Made by a program: the position numbers and the translations under genes. Under the pieces are notes generated by a model. It was not told the origin of the DNA. It worked only from the letters and a program-made list of their open reading frames with translations, and made no database searches. From NCBI GenBank assembly GCA_030426245.1, contig JAUHYZ010000004.1:1-64000 (forward strand): a stretch of 64,000 nucleotides of DNA. Reading direction: 5' to 3'. Origin of the DNA: Alphaproteobacteria bacterium (lineage in GTDB: Bacteria > Pseudomonadota > Alphaproteobacteria > Sphingomonadales > Sphingomonadaceae). Shown in pieces: positions 19,543 to 27,636 of this stretch (position 1 is the first letter of the stretch; each line of letters starts with the position of its first letter).

Positions 19543-20414
19543 GCAGTCTTGCCTGCGGCGTATCCGGTGCCCAGCCCTGACGCGAGCGGCGGCTTGATCA
19601 GCGCGCGGACCATCACCGCCAGGCCGAGCAGGAACAGCGGGATGGTCAGCCACTGGCCCATGGACAGGCCGGTTTCCATCGCGAATTCGGCAAGCTGCGC
19701 ATCGGGTTCGCGGAAGAATTCGACTGTGAAGCGCCCCGCCGCGATGCCGCAGGTGAACAGCCCGACCAGCAGGCCGGGGCGGTAGCGCGCCCGCGTACGC
19801 CAGAAGGCATAGAGCATCACGATCACCAGCAGCAGGCCTTCCAGCGCCGCTTCGTATAGCTGCGATGGGTGGCGCGGGAGCGGCCCGGCGCCGGGAAACA
19901 CCATCGCCCAGGGCACGTCCGCCGGGCGGCCCCACAGCTCGCCATTGATGAAATTCGCGATCCGCCCCAGCAGCATGCCGAATGGCGCATTGACCGCGAT
20001 GTAATCGCACACGCGCAGGAAGGAGAGCCCGCCGCGCCAGCCGACCCAGGCGATCGCGCAGAGCACGCCGATCACGCCGCCATGGAAGCTCATCCCGCCT
20101 TCCCACAGCTTGAGCAGGCTGCCCGGATCGGCCCACAGGCCGGGCTGATAAAAGGTCGCATAGCCCAGGCGGCCGCCGATGATGATGCCCAGCGTGCAAT
20201 AGAAGAACAGATCGTCGGCATGCTTTTGCGCCATCGGTGCGCCGGGCGCCTTGAGCATGCGCGAGACATGCCAATAGGCAAGCACGATGCCCAGAATATA
20301 GGCCAGCGAGTAATAGCGCAGGGTGAAGAAGCCGAGATCGATGCCGGGCCGCAATCCCAGGTCGATCCAGTAGATCGGAGCGTCTTGAGCAGCAGCGGCC
20401 AATAGTGACAGCAC
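19539..20414 (-). CDS. lgt: Prolipoprotein diacylglyceryl transferase
   Basis: An inner membrane enzyme that moves diacylglyceryl from phosphatidylglycerol to the lipobox cysteine of prolipoproteins. Length is 291 residues with about seven TM segments; the catalytic-loop motif SFHGGVIGV is near residue 110 and the Lgt signature GRIANFINGELWG near residue 150. The start is a GTG at 20414 with AAAGGGA about eight bases upstream. Substrates of this system in the window include the UshA-like protein, the cytochrome c' lipoprotein and two small lipoproteins near 55 kb. Confidence 0.96.
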   Translation of the reverse strand: MLSLLAAAAQDAPIYWIDLGLRPGIDLGFFTLRYYSLAYILGIVLAYWHVSRMLKAPGAPMAQKHADDLFFYCTLGIIIGGRLGYATFYQPGLWADPGSLLKLWEGGMSFHGGVIGVLCAIAWVGWRGGLSFLRVCDYIAVNAPFGMLLGRIANFINGELWGRPADVPWAMVFPGAGPLPRHPSQLYEAALEGLLLVIVMLYAFWRTRARYRPGLLVGLFTCGIAAGRFTVEFFREPDAQLAEFAMETGLSMGQWLTIPLFLLGLAVMVRALIKPPLASGLGTGYAAGKTA

Positions 20415-20602
20415 GTGGTGTTCCCTTTAGAAATTCGCGGCCCGTGTCGGCAGAGGCGGCGCTTGTGGCACAGCGCGGGCCGAGGCGAAAGAGCAGGCAC
20501 TCCGCAGGGGGAATGCTTTGCCTGCGCGCCATGAAATCCTTCCCTCCCGCGTTGCACGAAATTTATTCGGCTCTATCTGTGGGGTAAGGAACAGATAAGC
20601 AG

Positions 20603-23368
20603 GTGAGCGCAATCAAGATTCCCAATCAGCGCGCGGTGATCGACCGCCGCAAGCTTTCAGCGGACATCGCCGGGGCAGTAGCCGAACACGGCGCGTCCAA
20701 GGCCCGGCCGCAGATCGTGGAGCTACTCAAGGCGGCGCTGGCCACCGGGCGCGCAGAACTGGACAAGCGCCTGTCCGAAAAGCCTTCCGCCGGTCACGAG
20801 ATCACGGCCGGCCACGCCTTCCTGACCGACCAGCTGATCCGGGTGATGCACGATCACGTGATCGCGGACCTTTATCCGGTGAGCAACCGCTCTTCGGGGG
20901 AGCGGCTCTCCATGATGGCCGTGGGCGGCTATGGCCGGGCCGAAATGGCGCCGCATTCGGATGTGGACATCGCCTTCCTGACGCCCGGCAAGCAGACCGC
21001 CTGGTGCGAACAGGTGATCGAGGCGATCCTCTATCTGCTGTGGGATCTGGGCCTGAAAGTCGGCCATTCCAGCCGCTCCGTGGACGAAATGGTGCGGATG
21101 GCCAAAACCGACCTGACCATTCGCACCGCGATGCTGGAAGGCCGCTATCTGTGGGGCGACCAGGAACTCTACGAGGAAGCGGCGAGCCGTTTCTTCGCCG
21201 ATGTGGTGGCGGGCACCGAACGCCAATTCGTGACCGAGAAGCTGGCCGAGCGGAACGAGCGGCACAAGCGGGTGGGCGACAGCCGCTATGTCGTGGAGCC
21301 CAATGTCAAGGAAGGCAAAGGCGGCCTGCGCGATCTGCAGACGCTCTACTGGATCGGGAAATACATCCACAAGGTGAAGAGCGCGTCCGAACTGGTCGAA
21401 GTCGGCCTGTTCACCCGCGCCGAATATCGCGCCTTCCGCCGGGCCGAAGGATTCTTCCTGGCGGTGCGCTGCCATCTGCACACGATCACCAACCGCCCCG
21501 AAGACCGCCTGACCTTCGATCTGCAGCGCGAAGTGGCCAGCCGCATGCAATTTGCCGACCGCCCGGGCAAGAGCTCGGTCGAACGCTTCATGCAATATTA
21601 CTTCCTGCAGGCAAAACGCGTGGGCAGCCTGTCGGGCATCTTCCTGGCCCAGCTGGACGAACAATTCGCCAAGAAGACCCCGCGCGGCCTGCTGGCCGGG
21701 TTCCGCGCCCGCGCGCGCATGGTCAAGGGATACAAGGTGTTCGGCGGCAAGATCGCCGCGCCGGGCGACAACTGGTTCCAGAAGGATCCGGTGCGGCTGA
21801 TCGAGATCTTCCAGATCGCGGAGGAAGAAGGCTACGAAATCCATCCCGAAACGATGAGTATCGCCAGCCGGGATGCGGTTCTGATCAAGGACGATGTGCG
21901 CAGCGATCCGCGCGCCAACAGCCTGTTCATGAAGGTCCTGGCAGGCCGCAACGATCCGGAATCGGTGCTGCGCTGGATGAACGAGGCGGGCGTGTTCGGC
22001 CGCTTCGTGCCCGATTTCGGCCGCGTCAACGCGCAGATGCAGTTCGACATGTATCACCATTACACGGTGGACGAGCACACGATCCGCGCGATCGGCCTGC
22101 TGGCGAAGATCGAGCGGGGGGAGCTGCAGCAGGACCACCCGCTCGCCACCGAGATCCTGCCGCAGATTTCGCACCGCAACGCGCTCTACGCTTCCGTCCT
22201 GCTGCATGACATTGCCAAGGGGCGCGGCGGCGACCATTCGGTGCTGGGCGCCGAAGTGGCGGAGAAGCTGTGCCCGCGCTTCGGCCTGTCGGACGGCGAT
22301 ACGGAGCTGGTTGCCTGGCTGGTGCGCTATCACCTGGCGATGAGCGCGACCGCCTTCAAACGCGACCTGTCCGATCCCAAGGCGATCGCGGATTTCATCG
22401 GCGACGTGCAGAGCGTGGAGCGGCTGCGGCTGCTGAGCCTGCTGACCATAGTCGATATCCGCGCGGTGGGCCCGGGCATCTGGAACAGCTGGAAACGCCA
22501 GCTGCTTTCCCAGCTCTACACCGCCGCCGAAGAGGCGCTGCGGCTGGGCCACAAGGCCAGCGGCCGCGAGGAACGCGTGGCGGATAAGAAGAAGACCGTC
22601 GCCGGGATGCTGGGCGACAAGGCCCATGTCATCGAGGAGCTGGAAGACCGCTTCGACGATTCCTACTGGATTGCCGAGCCCGAAGACATCATCGCGCTCA
22701 ACCTGGTGCATTATTCCGCCGCCAAGAAGCTGGAGCACAAGCTTTCGATCCACTGCGAATATTACGCCGCGCGCGGGGCCACGCTGGTGACCGTGATCGG
22801 CGACGATCATCCGGGGCTGTTCTACCGCGTGGCGGGCGCGATCCATCTGGCCGGCGGCAATATTCTGGACGCGCGCATCCATACCACGCGCATGGGCAAG
22901 GCGGTCGACAATTTCGTGGTCCAGGATCCGATCGGCCGCCCCTTCCGCGAAGAGGCGCAGCTCGACCGGCTGAAATCCGCGATCGAGGATTCGCTTGCCG
23001 GGAAGATCGAACTGGTCCCGCAGCTCGCCAAGCGGCCTTTGCCGCATGCCCGCGCTTCCACCTTCAACGTCAAGCCGCAGGTCTATTTCGACAACAAGGC
23101 CTCCGGCCGGTTCACCGTAATCGAGGTCAATGCGCGCGACCGCCCGGCGCTGCTCAACCGCCTGGCACGCGCTCTGTTCGAAAGCCAGCTGATGGTGAAT
23201 TCGGCGCATATCACCAATTATGGCGAGCGCGCGGCGGACACGTTCTATGTCACCGATGCGCTGGGCGAGAAGGTCACGTCGGAAAGCCGGCTGGAAGCGA
23301 TCGAGAAGCGGCTGCTGGAAGCCGCCAGCGACGAAACCCAGGCCAAGGTGGAAAAGGCGCTGGCCTGA
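20603..23368 (+). CDS. glnD: [Protein-PII] uridylyltransferase / uridylyl-removing enzyme
   Basis: Senses glutamine and adds UMP to or removes it from PII signalling proteins, controlling nitrogen assimilation. Domains: nucleotidyltransferase with GGYGRAEMAPHSDVDI around residues 110-125, a central helical region, an HD phosphohydrolase domain with HHYTVDEHT and LLHDIAKGRGGDHS around 490-540, and two C-terminal ACT domains beginning at about 730 and 845. Length of 921 residues is typical. The start is a GTG at 20603; the AGGAAC upstream is a modest ribosome binding site. A long antisense ORF in the track (20723-23389) is a codon-bias shadow. Confidence 0.97.
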   Translation: MSAIKIPNQRAVIDRRKLSADIAGAVAEHGASKARPQIVELLKAALATGRAELDKRLSEKPSAGHEITAGHAFLTDQLIRVMHDHVIADLYPVSNRSSGERLSMMAVGGYGRAEMAPHSDVDIAFLTPGKQTAWCEQVIEAILYLLWDLGLKVGHSSRSVDEMVRMAKTDLTIRTAMLEGRYLWGDQELYEEAASRFFADVVAGTERQFVTEKLAERNERHKRVGDSRYVVEPNVKEGKGGLRDLQTLYWIGKYIHKVKSASELVEVGLFTRAEYRAFRRAEGFFLAVRCHLHTITNRPEDRLTFDLQREVASRMQFADRPGKSSVERFMQYYFLQAKRVGSLSGIFLAQLDEQFAKKTPRGLLAGFRARARMVKGYKVFGGKIAAPGDNWFQKDPVRLIEIFQIAEEEGYEIHPETMSIASRDAVLIKDDVRSDPRANSLFMKVLAGRNDPESVLRWMNEAGVFGRFVPDFGRVNAQMQFDMYHHYTVDEHTIRAIGLLAKIERGELQQDHPLATEILPQISHRNALYASVLLHDIAKGRGGDHSVLGAEVAEKLCPRFGLSDGDTELVAWLVRYHLAMSATAFKRDLSDPKAIADFIGDVQSVERLRLLSLLTIVDIRAVGPGIWNSWKRQLLSQLYTAAEEALRLGHKASGREERVADKKKTVAGMLGDKAHVIEELEDRFDDSYWIAEPEDIIALNLVHYSAAKKLEHKLSIHCEYYAARGATLVTVIGDDHPGLFYRVAGAIHLAGGNILDARIHTTRMGKAVDNFVVQDPIGRPFREEAQLDRLKSAIEDSLAGKIELVPQLAKRPLPHARASTFNVKPQVYFDNKASGRFTVIEVNARDRPALLNRLARALFESQLMVNSAHITNYGERAADTFYVTDALGEKVTSESRLEAIEKRLLEAASDETQAKVEKALA

Positions 23369-23549
23369 TCGGAGCGTCCCGGCGCGCATCGTCGCCTACC
23401 GGCGGCGAAGCTTGTTCGCGTTTTCGAAAATGCAGCCAAGGCTTGCTTTTGCGAGCCCTTGCTTCATCCTGCGTGTGTGGCCCCTGCAAAGGCCCTACCC
23501 TGATTCAACCGGCCCCTGGCGGGCCCATCGCGGAGGCACGTATACGTCT

Positions 23550-24032
23550 ATGAAGCTTCATTCCCCCCTTATCCTTTCCGCTCTCGCCCTTTCGCTGGCC
23601 GCATGCGGCGGCGCTCCCGAAGAAGCGGCGGACGTGAGCAGCGCAGAGGCCAGTGTGATCGAGCAGCGGCAGGACAATTTCGAAGCCATCGGCGATGCCT
23701 TCAAGGCCATTCGCGGGCAGCTGGAAGACGGAGCGCCCGATTTCGCCGCGATTGCGGGCGATGCGGAAACCATTCATACCAATGCCGGCAAGATTCAGGA
23801 TTATTTCCCTGAAGGCACCGGCATCGATTCCGGCGCCGATACCGAAGCGCTGGCCACGATCTGGGAAGATCCGGAAGGCTTTGCCGGCGCTGCGGAGGAT
23901 CTGATCGCCGCCAGCCAGACGCTGGTGGATGCCGCCGGAACCGAAGACCTTGCCGCCGTGCAGCAGGCCGTTGATGGCCTGGGCGGCTCGTGCAAGGCCT
24001 GTCACGACGATTTCCGGCTGGACAAGGACTGA
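23550..24032 (+). CDS. Cytochrome c' (class II c-type) lipoprotein
   Basis: A periplasmic haem protein of 160 residues. It begins with a lipoprotein-type signal ending LSLAACGG, so it is probably membrane-tethered. The single haem motif CKACH lies near the C-terminus, the hallmark of class II cytochromes (four-helix bundle), preceded by the helical AVDGLGGSCKACH. The start is ATG 23550; the ORF-track entry from 23220 runs over the end of glnD in another frame. It is followed by a cytochrome b561 gene 44 bp downstream, and the two probably form an electron-transfer pair. Partner enzymes are not visible. Confidence 0.85.
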   Translation: MKLHSPLILSALALSLAACGGAPEEAADVSSAEASVIEQRQDNFEAIGDAFKAIRGQLEDGAPDFAAIAGDAETIHTNAGKIQDYFPEGTGIDSGADTEALATIWEDPEGFAGAAEDLIAASQTLVDAAGTEDLAAVQQAVDGLGGSCKACHDDFRLDKD

Positions 24033-24076
24033 TCCTGCAGCGCGGCATAGGGGCATAGGCGATACGGGAGGAGCGG

Positions 24077-24742
24077 ATGAGCGGCACCAGCGTGAATATC
24101 TGGGATCTACCGGTGCGCATCTGCCACTGGAGTTTCGTGATCCTGATCCCGGCCCTGTGGTGGACCGCCGAAGAAGGCGAAATGGGCTGGCATATGCGGC
24201 TGGGCATCGTGTTGCTGGGGCTGGCTGTGTTCCGCGTGCTGTGGGGCTTTGCCGGAAGCTCCACCGCGCGCTTTGCCTCCTTCGTCCGGGGGCCGGCCAC
24301 GGTGCTGGCCTATCTGCGCTCCATGAATTCGCCGCGCGATCCGATCGTCGGCCACAATCCGCTGGGCGGGTGGAGCGTGCTGGCCCTGCTGGGCGCGATG
24401 CTGCTGCAGACGGGGCTCGGCCTGTTTTCGGGCGACCCCTATGACGGGGCGACCGGCCCGCTCAATCATCTGGTGGGCGTGATGACGGCCGACAGTCTGA
24501 CCGAATGGCATGAAAGCTTCTTCAACGTGCTGCTGGCGCTGGTGGGCATCCACCTGCTGGCCGTGCTGTTCTATCTGGCGGTGAAGCGCGACAATCTGGT
24601 GCATCCCATGGTCACGGGCAGGCGCGCCATGCCCGGGGAAGCGGGCGGCATGCAGCCAGTGCCGGCCTGGCGTTTCCTGCTCTGCCTGCTGGCGGCCGCG
24701 CTCTTCGCGCTGTGGCTGTGGATCGGCGCGCCCCCGCTTTAG
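24077..24742 (+). CDS. Cytochrome b561-family diheme membrane protein
   Basis: A 221-residue integral membrane b-type cytochrome. The opening VNIWDLPVRICHWSF is typical of the Ni/Fe-hydrogenase-type cytochrome b / b561 family, with a haem-ligand histidine at the start of TM1; other candidate ligands are in MGWHMRLG, LNHLVG and EWHESF. About five TM segments are visible. The start ATG is preceded by GGGAGGAGC. It lies downstream of the cytochrome c' gene, suggesting a small module that moves electrons between the quinone pool and the periplasm. The donor or acceptor is unknown. Confidence 0.85.
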   Translation: MSGTSVNIWDLPVRICHWSFVILIPALWWTAEEGEMGWHMRLGIVLLGLAVFRVLWGFAGSSTARFASFVRGPATVLAYLRSMNSPRDPIVGHNPLGGWSVLALLGAMLLQTGLGLFSGDPYDGATGPLNHLVGVMTADSLTEWHESFFNVLLALVGIHLLAVLFYLAVKRDNLVHPMVTGRRAMPGEAGGMQPVPAWRFLLCLLAAALFALWLWIGAPPL

Positions 24743-25197
24743 GGAGCCGCCCTGCGCGCCATGCGTTTAAACAAGGCAAGCAGATACGCCCGCTGGCGAG
24801 GCCGGGCTAACGCCGGGGGAAGAAGCTTTCTGCGGATCGGCAAGCGGGCCGGGCCGGTGCTTCGAAGGCGCCCGCGGGGAGCGGACATTTGGCGCGTTGT
24901 TGTCTCTTGCGAATGGCGGGCGAAGGTGCGCGTCGAAACCTGCCTGCTCGGCCCTGCGGCATGGGGCGCGGGGGCAGCGTAGGGCTCGCAATTGAGCCGC
25001 CCCCGGTCGGCTGACCTCGCCTGCCGCATGAAAGCGGCGGGCACGGCGCCCCTTCCGGTAATGAAGCGGGCGCATCCCAGGGACAGGAAGAGCGTTGAGG
25101 TCCACCCTCGTGCCCCGCTCGTCAGAGAAGCACCGGCCCGAAGCACGGAGTGAGAGAAGCGCAGCGCATTCACGCCCCGCACACCCGCTGCCACGTA
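24743..25197. other. 455-bp GC-rich stretch with no convincing gene
   Basis: Both strands have open frames here (for example 151 and 144 codons on the minus strand, 24739-25194 and 24767-25201), but their translations are Arg/Ala/Pro-rich with very few acidic residues and no recognisable fold, as expected from GC-rich noncoding DNA. A consensus promoter at 25220-25248 points into it from the right. It may hold an untranslated RNA, a decayed gene or a repeat element; sequence alone does not decide. Confidence 0.45.
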
Positions 25198-25211
25198 CCA
25201 ATGGTTATTGG
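25198..25211. promoter_or_regulatory. Dyad CCAAT-GGTT-ATTGG
   Basis: A perfect 5-bp inverted repeat just downstream of the predicted minus-strand transcription start. Together with the dyad at 25224-25238 it gives the look of a two-site operator, TetR- or MarR-like by form. No cognate regulator gene is nearby. Confidence 0.4.
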
Positions 25212-25219
25212 CGGCATCG

Positions 25220-25248
25220 TATATAACCGTATTGGTTAGTTATGTCAA
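25220..25248 (-). promoter_or_regulatory. Near-consensus housekeeping promoter with operator in the spacer
   Basis: Read on the minus strand: TTGACA (perfect -35), 17 bp, TATATA (-10). The spacer contains the perfect inverted repeat TAACC-GTATT-GGTTA (25224-25238), an ideal site for a repressor to block RNA polymerase. The transcript would run leftwards into a region with no convincing gene. This is one of the best -35 elements in the window. Confidence 0.6.
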
Positions 25249-25287
25249 GAGGGAAGCGAAGGGCCGGCTGGTTCCAATTGCATTGCG

Positions 25288-25311
25288 GCGGTGTGTACAC
25301 AAACACACCGC
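25288..25311. repeat. Inverted repeat GCGGTGTGT-N6-ACACACCGC
   Basis: A perfect 9-bp stem with a 6-base loop ending 3 bp before the preferred ATG of the HEPN-like gene. In mRNA it would form a hairpin covering the ribosome binding region, or it may be an operator. Confidence 0.45.
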
Positions 25312-25314
25312 GAG

Positions 25315-26151
25315 ATGATAAGTAAATTATCCAATCAAAAAACGAGATTTTGCAATATGCAAAGAATACTAGCTAAGCATCTTGTACGTGCAATCGCACA
25401 AATAGAGCGTGTTGATGTAGTGTTGAATGAGGCGCAACGTTCTGCAGATTGGGACGGGAATACAGAGGCCCCAACCAGTATAAGAAATAGTATTGCAAAG
25501 AATTACTCTTCGCTTGAAGCCAGCGCAAAGGCAATGGGTGCAGTCGTAACATCTAAGTCAGCAAACCGAGCAGTCAAAAAGCTGCGGGCAAGAAAAAACC
25601 CGATAAAGGGCAATGAAATGGTATCACTAAACAGTGAAATCAATAATGTTCTAGACTTCGAGGTAGGCGATATCGATTTTTACTGCCTAAATTCTGGTGC
25701 AAATGAATACTATAACCCAAAATCTCCTTTGTTCGGCGAAAAGGTAGAAAATAGAATACCTAACGCAAGTAACGACATATCGGAAGCCGGCAAATGTTTT
25801 GCAACCGGACGCTACACTGCAACTGTCTTTCATTTGATGCGCGCAATGGAAGCGGCAGTTCAAGAACTCAGTAAGTCACTACGTATTGCTAAGATCGACA
25901 GGGAATGGGGGAAACTTTTGAGCGATATTGGCTCAAAAATCGAGGAGATGGAAAAAGGGGAAGAGCGCAACAAATGGTCACATGCGCACGCGACTCTTTA
26001 TCACGTCAAACAGGCTTGGCGAAACGAAACGATGCACCCAAAAGCAACATATACAGAAGAGGAAGCAAAGGAAGTTTTTGACGCAGTGAAGGCTTTCATG
26101 CGCCATCTTGCAACACTTCTTCCATCATCAATAGATGAACTTCTCGGTTAG
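25315..26151 (+). CDS. AT-rich orphan with HEPN-like C-terminal domain
   Basis: Encodes 278 residues from ATG 25315 (alternatives: 25291 upstream, ATG 25357 downstream). The gene is about 40% GC amid ~65% GC neighbours and uses AGA, ATA and TTA codons that are rare here, so it is very probably acquired. The C-terminal ~110 residues are helical, with a helix AVFHLMRAMEAAVQEL-like in layout and then WRNETMHPK, which contains R-x4-H, the catalytic signature of HEPN ribonucleases (R236/H241 by my count). The N-terminal half is helical with no recognised domain. HEPN proteins are common in toxin-antitoxin and anti-phage systems; no MNT or other partner gene is next to it. A defence role is inference. 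Confidence 0.7.
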   Translation: MISKLSNQKTRFCNMQRILAKHLVRAIAQIERVDVVLNEAQRSADWDGNTEAPTSIRNSIAKNYSSLEASAKAMGAVVTSKSANRAVKKLRARKNPIKGNEMVSLNSEINNVLDFEVGDIDFYCLNSGANEYYNPKSPLFGEKVENRIPNASNDISEAGKCFATGRYTATVFHLMRAMEAAVQELSKSLRIAKIDREWGKLLSDIGSKIEEMEKGEERNKWSHAHATLYHVKQAWRNETMHPKATYTEEEAKEVFDAVKAFMRHLATLLPSSIDELLG

Positions 26152-26216
26152 CTCGAAGATTTTGATCTAACGCCAACTAAGAACTGTCGAACTCCGTCTA
26201 ATTCCGCATTAGCCGC

Positions 26217-26909
26217 TTATTCCCTCGCGCCGAACAAAGCGCTGCCCACGCGCACATGGGTGGCTCCCAGCATGATCGCGGTTTCGAAATCGCCGCTCAT
26301 CCCCATGCTCAGCTTCCCGCCCTCTTCGGGGGCGAGCCCGTTATCCGCCGCCAGCTTGGCCAGCAGCGCGAAGAACGGTGCGGGCTCTATGTCGAGCGGC
26401 GGGACGCACATCAGCCCGATGACGGGCAGATCCGCATCGCGCGCCTGCTGCAGCAGCCCTGGCAGATCGGCGATCGCGCAGCCGCCCTTCTGCTCCTCCG
26501 CGCCGATATTGACCTGCACGAACAGCGGCACGCGTTTCCCTGCCTTCTCCATCGCCTTGGCCAGCGCCTTCACCAGCGAAGGCCGGTCGAGCGAATGGAT
26601 GCAGTCGAACAGTTCCACCGCATCGTCCGCCTTGTTCGATTGCAGCTGCCCGACCAGGTGCAGCTCCAAATCATCATAGCGCTCTTTCCCAAAGCGCTCT
26701 TTCAAGGCGGGCCATTTTTCCTGCGCTTCCTGCACCCGGTTTTCGCCGAAGACGCGCTGCCCGGCCTCCAGCAGCGGCACGATCCGTTTGGCCGGGTGAG
26801 TCTTGCTGATGGCGACCAGCGTGACGTCCTGCGGTTTGCGGCCCGCAATGCCCGCCGCATGCGCGATGCGCGCCTGCACGTCTTCCAGGGGGGTGGCTGC
26901 ACTTTCCAT
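26217..26909 (-). CDS. YggS family pyridoxal phosphate homeostasis protein
   Basis: Binds PLP and helps maintain vitamin B6 and amino-acid balance; no catalytic reaction is known. An alanine-racemase-like barrel of 230 residues, with the PLP-lysine in LVAISKTHPAKR near residue 36, FGENRVQEAQEKW, HLVGQLQSNK and the C-terminal LSMGMSGDFETAI and VRVGSALFGARE. These match YggS/PROSC proteins closely. The start is ATG 26909. It is divergent from the thiamine-phosphate-synthase-like gene, only 22 bp apart, so their promoters must overlap each other's coding ends. It marks the right edge of the AT-rich islet. Confidence 0.94.
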   Translation of the reverse strand: MESAATPLEDVQARIAHAAGIAGRKPQDVTLVAISKTHPAKRIVPLLEAGQRVFGENRVQEAQEKWPALKERFGKERYDDLELHLVGQLQSNKADDAVELFDCIHSLDRPSLVKALAKAMEKAGKRVPLFVQVNIGAEEQKGGCAIADLPGLLQQARDADLPVIGLMCVPPLDIEPAPFFALLAKLAADNGLAPEEGGKLSMGMSGDFETAIMLGATHVRVGSALFGARE

Positions 26910-26931
26910 GGCGCGCCGCTATAACGCCTGC

Positions 26932-27483
26932 ATGCCCATGCGCCAGCCCGCCATCGCCGATTATCTGCCCGATCTCTGGCTCATCTCCGACGAGCGGAAC
27001 GACGGGTCGCTGGAAAGCGCGCTGGCCCGCCTGCCGCGCGGCAGCGGCTTCATCTACCGCCATTACCATCTGCCGCCCGCCGAAAGAGTGGCGCGCTATC
27101 GCGCTCTGGAGCGGATAGCGCAGGCGCGCGGGCATCTGCTGATCCTGGCGGACAGCGCCCTGACCGCGGCGGAATGGGGCGCGGACGGGACATATGGCGC
27201 GCCGCGCGCGCTCTATCCGCGCCGGGCGGGCCTGCTGCAGCTCGCCACCGCGCACGATCTGCGCGAGATAGGGGAGGCGAACCGCATTGGGGCGGATGCC
27301 GTGCTGCTTTCCCCCGCATTCCCGACGCGCAGCCATGCAGGCGCACCCGCGCTCGGCCCGCTGCGCTTCCGCCTGCTGGCGCGCCATGCGCAAATGCCGG
27401 TGATCGCGCTGGGCGGCATGACGCAAAAGAGCGCCGACCGCCTCGCCTGGCCCAAATGGGCCGCGATCGATGGGCTTTCTTAG
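26932..27483 (+). CDS. Thiamine phosphate synthase / TenI-like protein
   Basis: A TIM-barrel protein of the ThiE/TenI family, 183 residues from ATG 26932. Visible: DLWLISDERN at the start, GSGFIYRHYHLP, and the loop LLSPAFPTRSHAGAPALGP, equivalent to the phosphate-binding SPvFpT motif, then VIALGGMT. Classical ThiE has a substrate-binding Gln and a KDR-like segment that I do not clearly see, so this may be a TenI-type or divergent member rather than a true thiamine-phosphate synthase. No TPP riboswitch or other thi gene is in the window. Confidence 0.78.
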   Translation: MPMRQPAIADYLPDLWLISDERNDGSLESALARLPRGSGFIYRHYHLPPAERVARYRALERIAQARGHLLILADSALTAAEWGADGTYGAPRALYPRRAGLLQLATAHDLREIGEANRIGADAVLLSPAFPTRSHAGAPALGPLRFRLLARHAQMPVIALGGMTQKSADRLAWPKWAAIDGLS

Positions 27484-27636
27484 AATTCGGCGGTCTTGAG
27501 AGGCGATACCCAGCCGCAAGGCCGGTGCCGCCCCCTAGTAAGAGATTCCCGCCCCAACATCCAAAAATCTCAAGATTCTTGACCGCGAGTCCCCACTCTG
27601 CGATTCTGCCGCCGCAGCCGATCAGAGGAACCGGAC

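Noticed and set aside
20723-23389. 888-codon minus-strand ORF opposite glnD
   Set aside because: It lies fully opposite glnD, whose protein has all expected domains; the antisense frame is open only because of high GC at third positions. The same reasoning removes 27622-29919 (-) opposite ftsK, 37797-39875 (+) opposite ptrB and 57568-59934 (+) opposite the M13 peptidase.
24739-25194. 151-codon minus-strand ORF behind the orphan promoter
   Set aside because: The promoter position is suggestive, but the translation has almost no acidic residues, is Arg/Pro-rich and shows no fold; a second minus frame is equally open. Kept only as an unresolved region.
24743-25200. tmRNA, RNase P RNA, SRP RNA or cobalamin riboswitch in the gene-free stretch
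   Set aside because: I looked for their conserved cores (tag-like ORF, P4 elements, the SRP tetraloop region, the B12 box) and did not find them.
27579-27607. Promoter TTGACC-17-GATTCT before ftsK
   Set aside because: The -10 matches only three of six positions; too weak to report.
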